A stretch of DNA of 64,000 nt from Rhizoctonia solani (taxonomy: Eukaryota; Basidiomycota; Agaricomycetes; Cantharellales; Ceratobasidiaceae), in the NCBI RefSeq assembly GCF_016906535.1, contig NC_057380.1, forward strand, positions 1,054,001 through 1,118,000, written 5' to 3'. Positions 1 through 12,478 of this stretch are shown here, piece after piece. The notes under the pieces were generated by a model. The model did no database searches, had not been told where the DNA came from, and worked only from the letters and a program-made list of their open reading frames with translations. Every line of letters starts with the position of its first letter. The first letter of the stretch is position 1. The translations under genes and the position numbers were made by a program.

Positions 1-260
1 CATAGCCGAATTGGGTCGCTCAGAAAGCTCCTTTTGTTGGGTCATAGGTATCTGGAACTTCCAATAGCTTCAAATGTTTGCTTGATTGATTGATTCAGCA
101 AAATTATTCAGGTATTATCGATACATAATACGGTGGCCGTGAAGGTACAAAAAAACAGCATATAGGTATATGACTACATGTATATGTCTATGTTAGCTTC
201 GTCTCTATCTCATAAGCACTTTTAGACTCAACGTGAAGATGTGTTGATTATCCTAGGAAA

Positions 261-1000
261 CTAAAGTCGCATGGACAGCTCGGATTGGCTCCAAACCTGA
301 ACCACGATCGTTCGGAGGTAATTGTTGTCTCCTTTGTACTCTTTGGACCACCCCAAAAGGTCCCACTCCTGTATTTGAGCGCTGACGTTCTTCAATATCC
401 TATTTGTGACGCCTCGCACTTGCGCAGCGATTGCTAGCTGGTATTTGTTGGCGCGGTCGGTATACTTGTTCTCGTATCGAAACCAATCGTCAAACTGGCG
501 CTTCTCGACTAACATGGCATGAAAGTGATCAAGTGGAACCGCTTCGAGCTTTCCCTAAAGTAATCTCGTATTGGGTCGGGGCGATCCTAATTCAGCAACT
601 GTTTACGTACCTTCCCTAAGTGAACAATCATCAGGTAATGATGGAATAATCGTTGCTTTCGATACTCAAGGCTCATAGGCGCGGGCGGAGAGTCCAACAT
701 ATCAAGCAAGCCATGGAGCTGGTAGAACTCGGCATCCGCACGCAGGTTCGCCAGAGCGATGTCAGGTGTCATAGTTGGGGGTAGCCTATCTAGACGAAGA
801 GGTATGACACAGTAGCCATTGAGATAGTCGACGATGATTCGAAACAAGTGTGGATCACGAGTGAGTTCAACTTCCTCTTCGGACTTGTCGATAAGATGGA
901 ACGTAAAGTAGTTTGGTGAATCGGTGTGAATCTGAGCCTTGGTCAACTTGAATACTTGGTCCTCGATAATGACCTTGTAAGTGATATTCCCTCCTGCCAT
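261..1000 (-). CDS. BTB/POZ domain protein, two exons
   Basis: The first exon (1000 down to about 611) encodes roughly 130 residues. It opens with a short beta-strand/charged pattern and then 'DPHLFRIIVDYLNGY', which is typical of fungal BTB/POZ (T1-like) domains that mediate protein-protein contacts. The ATG at 1000 is the first Met ahead of the domain. An intron of about 116 bp fits 610..495: a GTACGT donor after '...IVHLGK' and a CAG acceptor before 'FDDWFRYENKY' keep the frame. The second exon is about 77 residues, ends at 261 and matches no domain I know. No signal peptide or membrane segment is visible. Agaricomycetes have many short BTB proteins of unknown role, so the partner is unknown. 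The BTB call is fairly sure; the intron boundary is inferred. Confidence 0.7.
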
Positions 1001-1205
1001 GAGGGCAATCGACGAGATTATGGTAAGTCTGGTGGACGCGGAGAGCAGAGCCCGGATCTAGCAACGTGTTCACGTTTTTGGTGGCGATTATTGACACATA
1101 ATTTATCCCATCCATGACCAGCTAGTCAGGTAAGCGCCAATGTGGGGTGCTTACGTTATCCTACCCAGAATTTTGTTTCTTGACCACCAGAGCCACGCCA
1201 AACAA

Positions 1206-3886
1206 TGCCCGCACAGGACCCAACTACAGTCAAATTATTGACGTTGCTCAATGTGAGCTCACTCAAGTCGAAACGGCGATCACTCAAATCCAATGACTCT
1301 CCCGAGGACAATCAGAGTTAGAAACTCCCAAACGAAGGAAACTTGGGGGGAAGTTGGCGAAGAAGGCGAGGCCCACAGTGAAGATCTAGATGAGGAGTTA
1401 GAATCAGAAGCAGAGTCTGAAGTAGAGAGCCATGAGGATGAATGTGAGCACTTTCGTCTGTGAGCTAGAGTTCTAATAAACCTTTATTTATTGGTAGCGT
1501 CCGTTATCGCCAATGATGACCCATATGTTTCACACTTTGGCTCGTCTCAAGAGTCTGGCCCCTCGATATTAACATCTGCTTCTCGTTCTGCGATTGATAC
1601 CCGTAAACTTATCGCTCAGCGACTGACTCTCGGAACTGGACCAGATGAACTAGGAGCAGTGGTACTATCTCATCCAGAAGGAGTGGAATTGGGCCAGGTG
1701 TGTTGTGTGGGCTATTTTATTACACAGCTCTCAAACATCGTTTATAGCCCCGAAAGATTTCCCATCGTTGCTATCCGGGTACCGTGATGTGATGCTACCT
1801 TACGTCGGGACCTCTTCAGCCGAACACGATAAAGTCAGACGACATGTGTGCGATCACGCCGTGCAACATATACAAAAGTAAAAGACTCCGCATCCACGCA
1901 ATTGGCGAATCTAACATGGTTGTATAGACACCGAAAACGAATAATGGCAACAACGCTCGTTTATTAGCTCATTCCAAGGCTGCAGCCGCTGCTACTGAAG
2001 CAGCCAAGTCTGGATCCTCAAAAGTATCTTTACCAGATCCCCCTTCAGACGTGAGGGATCAAGGTGAGCCAGCGCATCGGCATACCTTTACTGTAGACCA
2101 ACTGAAGTCCTCAAAGGATTTACCCGCCCAACCGTCTTGATATTACTTCCTTTCCGAAACTCGGCCCTCGCCTTTGTTAATACCCTAATTTCGGCGCTTG
2201 AAACCTACCATAACGTGAAACCGGAAGCAGACTCACCAGCCAAAGCAGAAATTACGCCCGATTCCTAAGCGAGTATGGTCTGCCTCCAGGCGCGAGGATA
2301 AGCTTTTGAGTGCCGAGCCCGGTAAGTGAAGTCGTCATCTTCAGTTCTGTTGTGGGCTGAACTTGAATCCTAGGGACTTACCCATCTGATCATGTTCGAA
2401 ACTTTGCCGGTAACACCGACGATGCATTCAGACTTGGCATCCGCTTGTCGAATAAGGGGAAGGGATGGAGGTTGTTTTCGGATTCCTTAACTCAGACATT
2501 ATCATTGCGAGCCCACTAGGGCTACGTATGGGAATAGAGCGCGAAGGGTATGTCGATATTACCACAAACCTATCTGAACTCTTCTGATACCTATCTTCCT
2601 CCTCCCTGGCGTTGAAAACTTGACATCTTGTGTTCTGTATCTTGCGAACATGAACAGTCCCCCAGATTTCTTGTCATCTGTCGAGATCATGCTCATTGAT
2701 CAATTGGATTGCCTGACAATGCAAAACTGGGCGCATCTGACACATATTATTGAGCTCTCCAATGTGCTTCCCAAAGAAGCCAACGGCGCAGACTTTGCAC
2801 GGATAAGGGAATACTGTCTGGACGGCTAGTGAGTTGTTTCTGCTTCAGTAGCGATAGAAGTCCTGACATTGTGAAAGCTCAGGTATCTACGCCAGACGAT
2901 CCTATTATCTGCATATGAGACCCCACAAACTCGGGCGTTGTTCAACAACACTCAGTTACTGAAAAACGTTGCCGGACGTGTGCGCCAAACGAGGCCATAT
3001 GGACCAACTCCAATTCCAGAAGGACTTGCAATAGTAAGTTAAATATTATCACACTGGTACCCCGCCTAAGGAATGACACTTGGCAGAACTGGGTTAAACT
3101 TGATTGTGAAGATCCCGAAAGAACCAGATACGAGATTCGAATACTTTAAGGAGAAGGTAGGTTTAATAAGTTGGTTATTTGAAGAGTTCCCGATTAAACA
3201 CACGGCGGTCTAGATTGTGCCCGATATTTTGAGCTCGGCACAGGCACAAACACTGGTTTTCGTGCCTTCTTATTTTGATTACCTACGGGTGTACAACCAC
3301 CTCGTTTCGCATGCATCAACAAGCGTGACTGGTATCTCCGAGTGGGTTTACTTGGCCTTTGCTGTCAGGAACCGAGCTAACATACACACAAGATATTCAT
3401 CCAACCAAGATATATCCAGAGCTCGACAGGCGTTCTTCAAAGGAACTAGACCAATCCTAGTGATTACCGAACGATTTCACTTTTTCCGAAGGCATGCATC
3501 CAGTCATTCGACTATATATATTTCCTGACTTGTTTACAGGTACAAACTCCGTGCTGTGAAGCATATCACCTTCTACGGCCCTCCAGACCACGCCCAATTC
3601 TTTACTGAAATTCTTTCCTTTCCGTTCTTGGATGATGATGCGGCCCCAATACCACCGATGTCAAGGTGGCATGTTTGTATTCCAAGTGAGTTTCACTTAC
3701 CCCAGAGTCATCCCTGACCCGTCGTCACATCACATTACTCGTTGCAATTCCCGTGCATCTTTGATAAATGAATGCCCTCATCACTAACGAGCGTTGCCTT
3801 TCAGGTTCGATTACATGCGGTTGGAACGCTTGGAAGGAACAAAAGAAGCTGCAGTTATGTGTGCCTCGACAACAGTTCAGCCTTGA
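1206..3886 (+). pseudogene. UTP25-like rRNA-processing factor, interrupted
   Basis: Segments spread over about 2.7 kb resemble UTP25 (digestive-organ-expansion-factor family), a DEAD-box-like component of the small-subunit processome in the nucleolus. In order they are: an acidic N-terminus near 1375-1440; 'DDPYVSHFG' near 1515; 'RPTVLILLPFRNSALAF' near 2125; 'DIIIASPLGLR' near 2500; 'SSVEIMLIDQLDCL' near 2670; 'TLVFVPSYFDYLRV' near 3250; 'ITERFHFFRR' near 3465; and a C-terminal 'RFDYMRLERLEGT' near 3800. Exons are separated by 48-110 bp introns. The pieces do not join in one frame. There are shifts near 1325, 1370, 2250, 2484, 3085 and possibly 3770, and an apparent in-frame TAG at the 2829 junction. 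One intron (3492-3539) would use a GC donor. Either this is a pseudogene or the sequence contains base-loss errors. Family identity is fairly sure. Confidence 0.62.
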
Positions 3887-5219
3887 TAATTGACATGACA
3901 TCAGTAAACTACGATTGTACTCCGATTGGATTTGGGGCAGGTTCAGCCTTCATTGAACTAATGATATATTTTGGGATTGATATTGGCATTCAAATAGCCC
4001 GTGATCGGTGCTTAACATCCCTGCCTGAGTGATCTCACTTCGGAGCTGCTAACGAATGCAGGAGGACGTCGACTCCTGGGAGGAGGCCCACGGCGACGAT
4101 TGAATGAGAAGAGGCTTTGCGTTAGGGACTTACGAGAAGAAGTGTTCCTATTTCAGCACTATTTGCAGCTTTGATCGCTGCACATCCTTGCACTAGATTG
4201 ACGCCAACATCAACCCGTCGCCATATCCGTTCGCAGCGTCTGGTGTCTCGCAAAAAGAGATAGTGGAAAAGGAGATGGGAGGTGTCAAAGAACACACCTA
4301 AGCCCATCGCCAATTCAAGCTATGCGACGGCCATTCAAGCCGAGCCGAGGGCGACGCGGGCACTATAAAAGGGATGTACCGGGATACGCTTGAGTTTGAA
4401 CACCCTTCAGAAGTCCCGGTCTCCACGTGTGTCGCGAGAATTGGCTTTGTGGTCAAATAGGCTCTTGTATGGGATCTCCTCTATTCGTTTTGTATTTTGA
4501 CTGGGGTAAAATAGTTGATAGACGTAAGGAGCTTTATGCCTCTGTGAGCCGGAATTTGACTCCCCCTATATGTTAGCACGAAGATCTATCAGTGCCCTAT
4601 CCAACTTATTTGGTCCGAGAATTGTGTATATCTTTCGACAATTTACAGTTTGCACTAACCTAAACACAGGCATTGGAGTCGATGAGAAGAATATTACAAC
4701 TCAAAAACGTTGACACGACAAGCGAACTGGCGTGGATACTGAGCCGCTAATACGTAGCCTTAATTGGTTCGTATATATATGGTCCTGAGCGTATCCAAGG
4801 CGGGGCGCGCAGGAAGGGTTCATATGGCCGGTGTCAATTTAGGCATTTCAGCGGCGTGGCGCACAGCCAAAGGGTCGGAGCATTGACACCCGTATGGTGC
4901 TCCCCTGACACCACTATCGATCAAGATTTGGAGCTTTGGATCGAAGATCATTATGTGAGCCCGTATGATTCCCAAGTCTAAGAGTGTCAAATGCATGTAG
5001 CAATTATGGTATGAGCTATCCAGACAAGCATAGGGAGCAAAACGAGAGAAATACAGCATGCGTATGTACAATGATGGAGATGCGATAGAGTCATATACGA
5101 AATTCAGACCAAGACCGAAAGACAATAACAACAGAGAAACGCCAATGAACCAGAAACCAAAACAGTGAGCACCCCTAAATCCAAAATCCCGAACGGTCCC
5201 AGACCAGCAAGCACGGCCC
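3887..5219. other. No supported gene
   Basis: I see no conserved coding signal here. Short open frames occur on both strands (for example 4820-5131 on the minus strand), but none shows a domain, splice consistency or composition bias. A TATA-like 'CTATAAAAGG' lies near 4363 without a convincing downstream gene. Confidence 0.5.
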
Positions 5220-6517
5220 TCAGATCTTCACAGCATGAGTCATGTAGTACTTCCATACCGTTTGTATGGTAGGATCCATCAGCTCCTCCAACGCATCCTC
5301 AACGATGGACCGGACTAGTTCCTCGTCCACTCCCTTCTCGAGCATGAGAGGATGACACTATGCCAGGTTGCCCGCCATATGTCTTGCGCGAGAGCACCAG
5401 CCTGCTGCAGGACTGGGTCTGGGTGCCAGGTTCCATCCGGAAGATGTGCTATTCGAGTCTCGATTTGCGTGAAGCCACGTTTGCGCGTGGTTAGTATAGG
5501 GGTGGCACCGGAGGCTGTCGGGTGGGAGGGAGAAGACCATAGACCCGAGCTGGGATCAAGCCAATGCGAAATAGATGGAATGTGATCTATCATAACGCCC
5601 TGCGAAGATACAGCTTGCCGAATGATTTGGAGCCCCCGGTGGACCCGAGGAGATGAACGAATGGCAGGGGTGTCGGTATCGTAAGCTTCATAGGCGTCTA
5701 CTCCGAGTTCCCTATGAGAAGTAATCCACCGGGTCGGAGTACTCGATGAAATTCGCGCAAAAGCATGTCGTAGTTTTTAATCTACCAAATTCAAGAGCCA
5801 AGGAATGAGAAAGTTGTGCCTGGGGGAGGACGTTTGCCGGCTACCGAATTGATACAATCGCGGGCATGGATAATATCAAACGACTCGTCCGGCTCGGCCA
5901 AGCCGGCATATAGGTCGTAAACCTCAAATGTAATGTTCGGCCTGGGGACATGAGGTATCATAGGAACGAGGTCCAAGCTAATAAACTGCGCATGCGGGAA
6001 TTCGGAAGCCATCTCTTGAACCCTGTTTGTGGCAAATAGAGCGAAGATCAGACCGTGCATTGAGCGGCAGCAGCGGTGGCTGTAGCTTACCAAGTTCCCT
6101 GTTGAGTTCTTATGTCAAGTACCCTTGGATGAGGCGTACGGGCCATATGCTCTTTGAGGGGTCCGAAGTAATTGGAACCTACGAGGAGCTTGTAGCATCG
6201 ATGCAATTTCTCCAGGCGGTCGTGCTCCGGCTCATCGATAGGAAGGACCACAGGAATGTTATCGTCCATGGGAAAAACTCGCCCAAATCGTTCTTGGTAG
6301 AAGTCTATATCTGTCGTTAGCAACCATAACCAGGGAGCACATGGAAAGCAAACGCACCTGATACCTCGGACGATGTTATTGTGCTCGCAGAATGAGTGCT
6401 GCATGTAGACATTGTGTCGCTATCCGAGTCGACGTATTGCACCTGCTCGTTGACATTATCGTTGACAAAGTAAACCGTACCCTGCCGGTTGAATTCATCG
6501 GTATATGAAATCTCCAT
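5220..6517 (-). CDS. SAM-dependent class I methyltransferase (probable frameshifts)
   Basis: Four exons are readable. The ATG is at 6517. Introns fit 6357-6311, 6090-6023 and 5844-5782 (47-68 bp, GT-AG, frame preserved). The protein has a conserved agaricomycete N-terminal segment with 'FYQERFGRVFP', then a glycine-poor variant of motif I ('VLDIRTQQGTW'), the acidic motif II 'FISLDLVPMIPHVPRP', 'FDIIHAR', and the post-motif 'LREFHRVLRPGGLLLIG'. These are hallmarks of Rossmann-fold methyltransferases; the substrate is unknown. Motif I reads DIRTQQG rather than the usual DIGTGTG, which may weaken SAM binding. Two frame breaks occur, each fixed by adding one base to a short run: near 5710 (GGG) and near 5350 (GG). 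The C-terminal 'EKGVDEELVRSIVEDALEEL' then continues to the TGA at 5220. I favour sequence error over decay. Confidence 0.72.
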
Positions 6518-9500
6518 ATCGCAATTGCTACGCTGAATGAGAGGGTATCGGGAGAGAGCGGGAGGGGGGGAGGAGCGGAAGGACAAGAAGTGGGCTAGGA
6601 CTTTTATCTTGAGGCAATGAATGAAGTAAGGGAGAATTTCCAGTCGTCCAAGGAATTGTGAATTGGATCTGGGGTGATCAAGGAAGACCACGTGGGGTCT
6701 GTCGATTCCGCCATGGCCTTCACCAGCGACGATGTTTCAGTGACGGGTGATGCCATGCCATCAGGACCGACCGATCGAGTAAGATCCATGCTTGTCTTGG
6801 GAGAGGGGAGCTATCGCCAACGTATCGGGGATGGCCTGATCGAGGTGTTCAGTGTATTTCATTAATTTCGACGACATCAGGCTCGGCCCGGGCGACACGC
6901 TGCCTTCTGAACAAGCTCAATTCAAGGGTTTGTAGGGGGGTGGGAGAGGACGCTAAATATCAGTCAAAGCCCAATGACGCAAGTTCAAGAAAGCTTGCAG
7001 AAAGGTACCCAAAGCTGGGTGCATAAACGTTTAACCGAGCTCCACTAGCGAGTGCTGAGGGCTTGCGAGGCTTTTGGCGCTTATCAAAAGTACCGGCTTC
7101 GAATTTAGGCTATGTGGGGGGTAATTGGACGTAGGCAAACGGACATAGCACCCAGTTACGCTTACCATTACTTCGTTCCACTTGCGGTCTCGACTGGATC
7201 CAAACACGGGAATGTTGGTTTTCGGTTTGTATATGAATGTCGTAGGATATCACGAGCTGATAGACGAATACCCTAACTTGTGATATGAGAACCCCTGAAA
7301 TCTCCTATATGTCTAGTCTTGGTCTTTCGAGGACGAACGCACACCGACCACGTCGTAGAAGTGCGAGATTTCTCCGTATTCCGAACAGCCGATGACAGGG
7401 CGAAGACGAAAGAACAGACCAACACAATGGCACTTAGGGCATGACTACGTTCATGAAGGGATTGGAGCCCCACGGGTAATTGATCTGCATACCTCATAAT
7501 TTTGGATCAGTTCCATATATAGAAAGTTTGGCGAGCACCTCATTATAAAAAGCAAAAAAAACATTGCCCATCCATGTTTTCAGCAGTAGCAAAATACACA
7601 AGCAAATTTTGATAGACACCAACAATGGTGCCTTCTAATCCCTTAATGAATGATAATTGAAGTAATGAAACCATGCCCCTATTCAATCGTATATCAAGGC
7701 AGATCTGGAAAAGGGAATAAAACGTCAGCTCAATTCATTCGAGAGGTAAACGGATTCAAAAATGAGAAGTCAGTAGGAACAATTGGTATTTTAAAGAGTT
7801 TCGGCAGATTGTAGTCTCCGATCCCTTGATGGCATCATACAAAGAACGAGAAAAAGTAATGTGCAACTAACCAGAAGTGTCGTTTCGCTCTATCTGGATT
7901 GTCCCGAGCAAGGCAATCATGAGTTGGCAGAGTTCGGGAGTCGTGGTTGGACGAGAGGACCTGGTCATAATTTTTCCCGATTAATCACGTGTCATTGCTG
8001 ACGCTTCAGGGTAGCTTAGTCATCTAATGTGTGTGCCTTGTGCACTCAACCTCAACCGGCTTTAGGCAAAGCTATAACCGGTCGAACACGAATCTGAAAC
8101 CCGTCGAAGAGCCGAACGGTCTGACGAACAAAGACCTGCCCCACGACCGGCAATGTCCTCAGCATGGGTGGTGCCGGTGGCTAAGTGATGGTGGCACTGA
8201 CATTTCAAGCCACGAAAACCTTAGAATTGGCTATCACAGGGCCCGCGCCGCAAGTCAACTTTTTTGGTCAGTCGAATAGATGTACAAGTTGTCATAATCG
8301 AATGTATACACTTGCTAAATGTACGTATTGGCTTGAATATTTATATAGGGGCGTTGCACGCCAGCAGTCATGTCAGTTCTGCCCGCCCGCTCAATACATC
8401 TTTTAACAATAAAACCTGTTGGGGCGCCTACCTGACAGGCAGCCTTTTCAACTGATCTGGATTTGCCGATCCAAATAACCACGCTTTATGTATAGTGGCG
8501 ACTCTTACAACACTTCTATCGATCAAACTAACATCCGTTGACACATGAGCGTGATCGAGGCTGTGGGTTACAGGTCAGGATGACGATACCGCGGCAAGTA
8601 TGTCTTGATATGGTAATCTTTTGATAAACGCATCGGTCATGACTCGTGCGCCGGGCCGCCGGTGGTATTCTTCTGGTATGGCAACATTGGAAAGGTCGGA
8701 GTATGTGATCGAAACGCCAAAGACTTTGGATCGCTTAGCTTACTTTCTTGGTCGTTATTAATGCCTCAGTATAATATGCGTTTCGAACACCGATCAACGA
8801 CATATGGATAAGTTGGATCAAATGCGGTATTAATCACAGTTAATAGGTCGTGTCACCATGTTCGAATGCACTTCGTATATTAGGTGATTCGCGTACTGTA
8901 AGTCAGCTGTGAAGGTTAGCATTATATGCCGGCGCTAACATTACTAGAAAGGGACCCATTTCAAAAGCGCGAAATTCCGCATTCATGCCCAGATAGTGCT
9001 CGAATTGAAACATCGGATGCATCCATGACCATTCTACCAGACAGACAAGGACTCCATGAAACTCTAGAATATCCCTGGCGATTTCGAAGCGCGTCTTGTG
9101 TGCATTAAAGGTACGTATTGAAGGGAAAGAAATGCTCACTCCTTCGCCAGCACTCCGAAGGCTTGGCTCCAGTACTAGTGAAGGAATAGCTCATCTCTAC
9201 CTTAACTTGTAACAGTACCCACGCCACCAGGCGAACCTTACTCTGGTCAGGATTCTTGTGATTCATGAACAAGTTTTACTTCATACCAATCAGAGTGCTG
9301 TTTCAAGTTGAACACACTTGCCAGGAAAGGCGGATGAGAGTATCCTCTTTTTCGGTGCTATTATAGTCAGAAACTGGTTTCGGTGTCGCGTGATCGGTCG
9401 CTGCTGGATATATAACGACTGAGTTAATCTAGCCGAGGGATCGGTACTCGTGGTGGCCAACCACTCGGGTGGCCTATTATTATCAAATGGAACTTAAAGA

Positions 9501-10955
9501 GAACTTGAAGTCACTCTCACCGAATTGTAAACTTATCTACAATATTCGTACAGAAGACTTTCCTCTTCACGAGTGTAGAATGGTTTGTTAATTTATATTT
9601 GTACATTTGGTGTATATCTGTATCACACTAATAGTATTCAAGGAGAGTTTTGACTTATCGTTCTATCCACAAGGTTGGATACTTCATCATCGATTAGATA
9701 TAGTCAACGGGCATCTCCGGGCTGCCGGCTTGTATTTATCCGGCACAACTCCCAGCAAATCTGTCCCCTGCTCTTCTACACTTTGTCCTATTGCTTGAAG
9801 ACATGCTGGCTCCTCTGGTTCGTGAGCTATGCGCACATATACAATGTGAGAGTAGAACTTTTGTCCAAAACTATACCAAATCTATCTTCAGTCTGATCTA
9901 TGTATGTACTCATAAATATATTTTATGGATGCTTGTCTGCAGTGTTTGTACAATTCCAGTTCTCGACGCAACACGAGTGGGGGGTTTGACTAGGCCGCCC
10001 AAGACTACGGCTGTCCGGACCGAAGGCTTGGGGTAGTAGAGAGTCATAAGCGGAAACTAACTTTCACTATAGGGTTGAAGTGCGGTTTTTAGGAAAATAC
10101 GAGGTCGTGAAAGTGCCTCGCTCTCGGTACACCATTCAAAGCGGTAGGGGCGTCTGTGCGAGTCGCGTGACGGCGAGCCTCAGCATCTAGGTCAAGTATT
10201 ACGTATAGATCTCCGGACACTGCGGTTTACCTGTCCCCTGATGGCTCATGAGTGTGAGGATAGAGCTGATTATATATCTGGCTGATAAGAATATACCAGC
10301 TTGTGGGTTTGTACAGACTCAAGTAGCAAGGTTAGCGGCCGCTTCACCCGTGCCATAGAATGGCTACGAATTGAATTAATACTTGCCCATGATCTCGACT
10401 CAATTGCACAAATCTCATTGGAAGGATGCTAGCTGATATGTGGCGAAGTATCAGTTAAAGGACCACTCAATGGATTTTATGTAGGAGCTGAGCCTCCAAT
10501 ATGGCCCTATACTTTTCGCCATTGGGGCACACCAAAGACGGCACCACCTTGAGGCCATTTGCTCAGTCTTCGCCGTTGTTCCTTCTTCCAATGTCGGCAT
10601 AGATAATAAATGAAGCTGGCGGGCTCATGACCTGGAAGGGCCTGTTTAACAAACATGGTAATTCAGCTACAAGTCAGTCCGTACGGGGAGCCAGGGTAAC
10701 GGCCGTCATACCGATAACGTAGAGTACTATTGTATGCGTATTTGGCAGCAGGTTATCTCGTTTGTCGCAACCCAAAGTATGGACCAAGTTGAATACGATC
10801 TCACTATTTACTGATAGGCCGTTAATTGACCTACCGTTTAATGCCGTAGTGTGAATATTACGAAGACTTCCATTGTGTCAAGGGGCATCTATTACGTATC
10901 TACTTATATCTTGAAGGCGCCCCCATCGCATACAAGTATAAATTTGACTACTGCC
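6518..10955. other. Long gene-poor stretch
   Basis: About 4.4 kb with only short, unsupported open frames on both strands. I looked for splice-consistent exons, transposase or reverse transcriptase motifs, tRNA-like elements and terminal repeats and found none convincing. It may hold decayed sequence or non-coding RNA that I cannot recognise. Confidence 0.45.
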
Positions 10956-10963
10956 TATAAAAA
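10956..10963 (+). promoter_or_regulatory. TATA box of the beta-trefoil gene
   Basis: A 'TATAAAAA' motif lies 77 bp upstream of the ATG at 11033. That is a plausible distance for a core promoter with a short 5' UTR. No other elements were identified. Confidence 0.5.
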
Positions 10964-11032
10964 GTCAATACGAAAGCACTACTGGCACCAGAACATCACC
11001 AAGACTCAGACACTACTTCCTGCTGTTTAGCT

Positions 11033-11696
11033 ATGTACGATTCTATCATTCCGGGCGGAAAATACTGTATCGTCAACGTTGGCACTGGTTCATACACAGG
11101 CGTTGGCCTTGTTCCACCTGTAAATCCTCCGCCTCCTTCGCCTCTGAAGCCTATCGGCCGCATCTTCAGGGTTAGTTTATTTGAGATAAATAAAGTCTCT
11201 GGTACACTGTTCTCACCCAATTATAGGAAGCTTTTACTCTGGAGCCTAAGGAAGGGGATAAATATATAATCGCACATAAAACATTTCGTATGTTGGTTGG
11301 TCATGATGACGAAGTGAGTTTTTCCATGAATATACTATGAATAATCAATTAACTGAGGATTCCAAAGGGCATCGTAAGGCTCATCCCCCCGGGTGGAAAA
11401 GAGGTCCAATGGATTATTGTCGATGGCTATGGTCCCGGCCGTTACCGGTGAGTTTTCATATCTAAATTCCACTGTTGGAAGCCTCATTCACCAATTGGAT
11501 AACTTAGTATCAAAGCGGTCGATAGCGACAAGTACTGGAGAATGAGTCGTGAGGGCAAATGGGGTTCCGTAAGCCACCAGCTGCCTAGCATTTAGTTCAT
11601 AGCTCTTGCGCTGTGCTTATAATACAAATCCTACAGGTTAAACTTGAGGAAGAGAATGGCGACTCGGACCAGGAATGGAGGTTTGAGGAAGTTTAG
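11033..11696 (+). CDS. Small beta-trefoil-like protein, possible protease inhibitor
   Basis: Five exons (11033-11170, 11227-11313, 11368-11447, 11508-11568, 11637-11696) join in frame with canonical GT-AG introns of 54-68 bp and give a 141-residue protein. It starts 'MYDSIIPGGKYCIVNVGTG', has no signal peptide, and ends 'QEWRFEEV'. The opening 'GKYxIVNVGTGSY', the central 'QWIIVDGYGPGRYRIKA' and the final 'QEWRF' repeat a strand pattern seen in fungal beta-trefoil proteins. These include mycocypin-type (clitocypin/macrocypin) and I66-type serine protease inhibitors and some lectins. Target specificity cannot be read from the sequence. A similar protein is encoded at 30603-31265 on the opposite strand. 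All splice phases are intact, so the gene is probably functional. The exact family is uncertain. Confidence 0.62.
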
Positions 11697-12478
11697 TGGC
11701 GATTAATACATAAAGCAACCGATTGTATGTCTTTTGTTTTGTAGTGGATGAGATTGGTTACGAATGAATACTATGAATCCGTTCGGACCTTGTAATACCA
11801 AACTGGGGGATCGGCAGACCCTGGCAAGCTTGGGAACGCCCCCCAAGTTTCAAGGAGAGACTCCAGGTCCCAATCGCTCAAGGGAATCCTATGACATATA
11901 TTATCGCGCCGTCAGTAAACACTTACCAGTTTAAACACCTGATGTTCGATTACGAGGGAAAGGGTGATGTATATCCCAAAAACGACCTTGGGGAAGGCGA
12001 CAGTCGGTGTGCGGGGCGCAGGGCGCAGACTCGTCAGCTGAACTTTGAATTTTCATCTTACGCCCAAGATTACGATAAAACTTCTGTAAACTACATGTGA
12101 AAGGCAAAAAATTCCACATTAAACAAAATCAATAAAAATAATATGTGATGCTTATCGTGATCAGTGAACTTCGAAGCCATTCTGATCGTAATGACCAACT
12201 AACTGTAACGGTAACACTGTTCAATATAAACAGGATCAACCATCTGGAGAGCCTTTGTTCGTGTGTAGCTCTTTGAAATTGGTACTCAAAGTTAAAGAAC
12301 TTATTGGATACACGAATACCGTCCGCCACCAGTCACCATAGATAAATCCGCATATCTGCATGAAACCACGATGTGCCTTTTCAACCTGTAGGTATTCTCT
12401 GGATATAAGCAAGTGGAGATTCATTAACCTGAACGAAAATAAATAACGTGATATTAATGTAGAAGTGAGCACTTCAGA
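11697..12478. other. No supported gene
   Basis: Intergenic between the convergent beta-trefoil gene and the decayed kinase. The minus-strand open frames at 12129-12472 show no recognisable domain, although they lie just downstream of the kinase and could be remnants of its 3' end. Confidence 0.4.

Noticed and set aside
4820..5131. 103-codon minus-strand frame with phosphotransferase-like hints
   Set aside because: The resemblance was too weak and no flanking exons fit.
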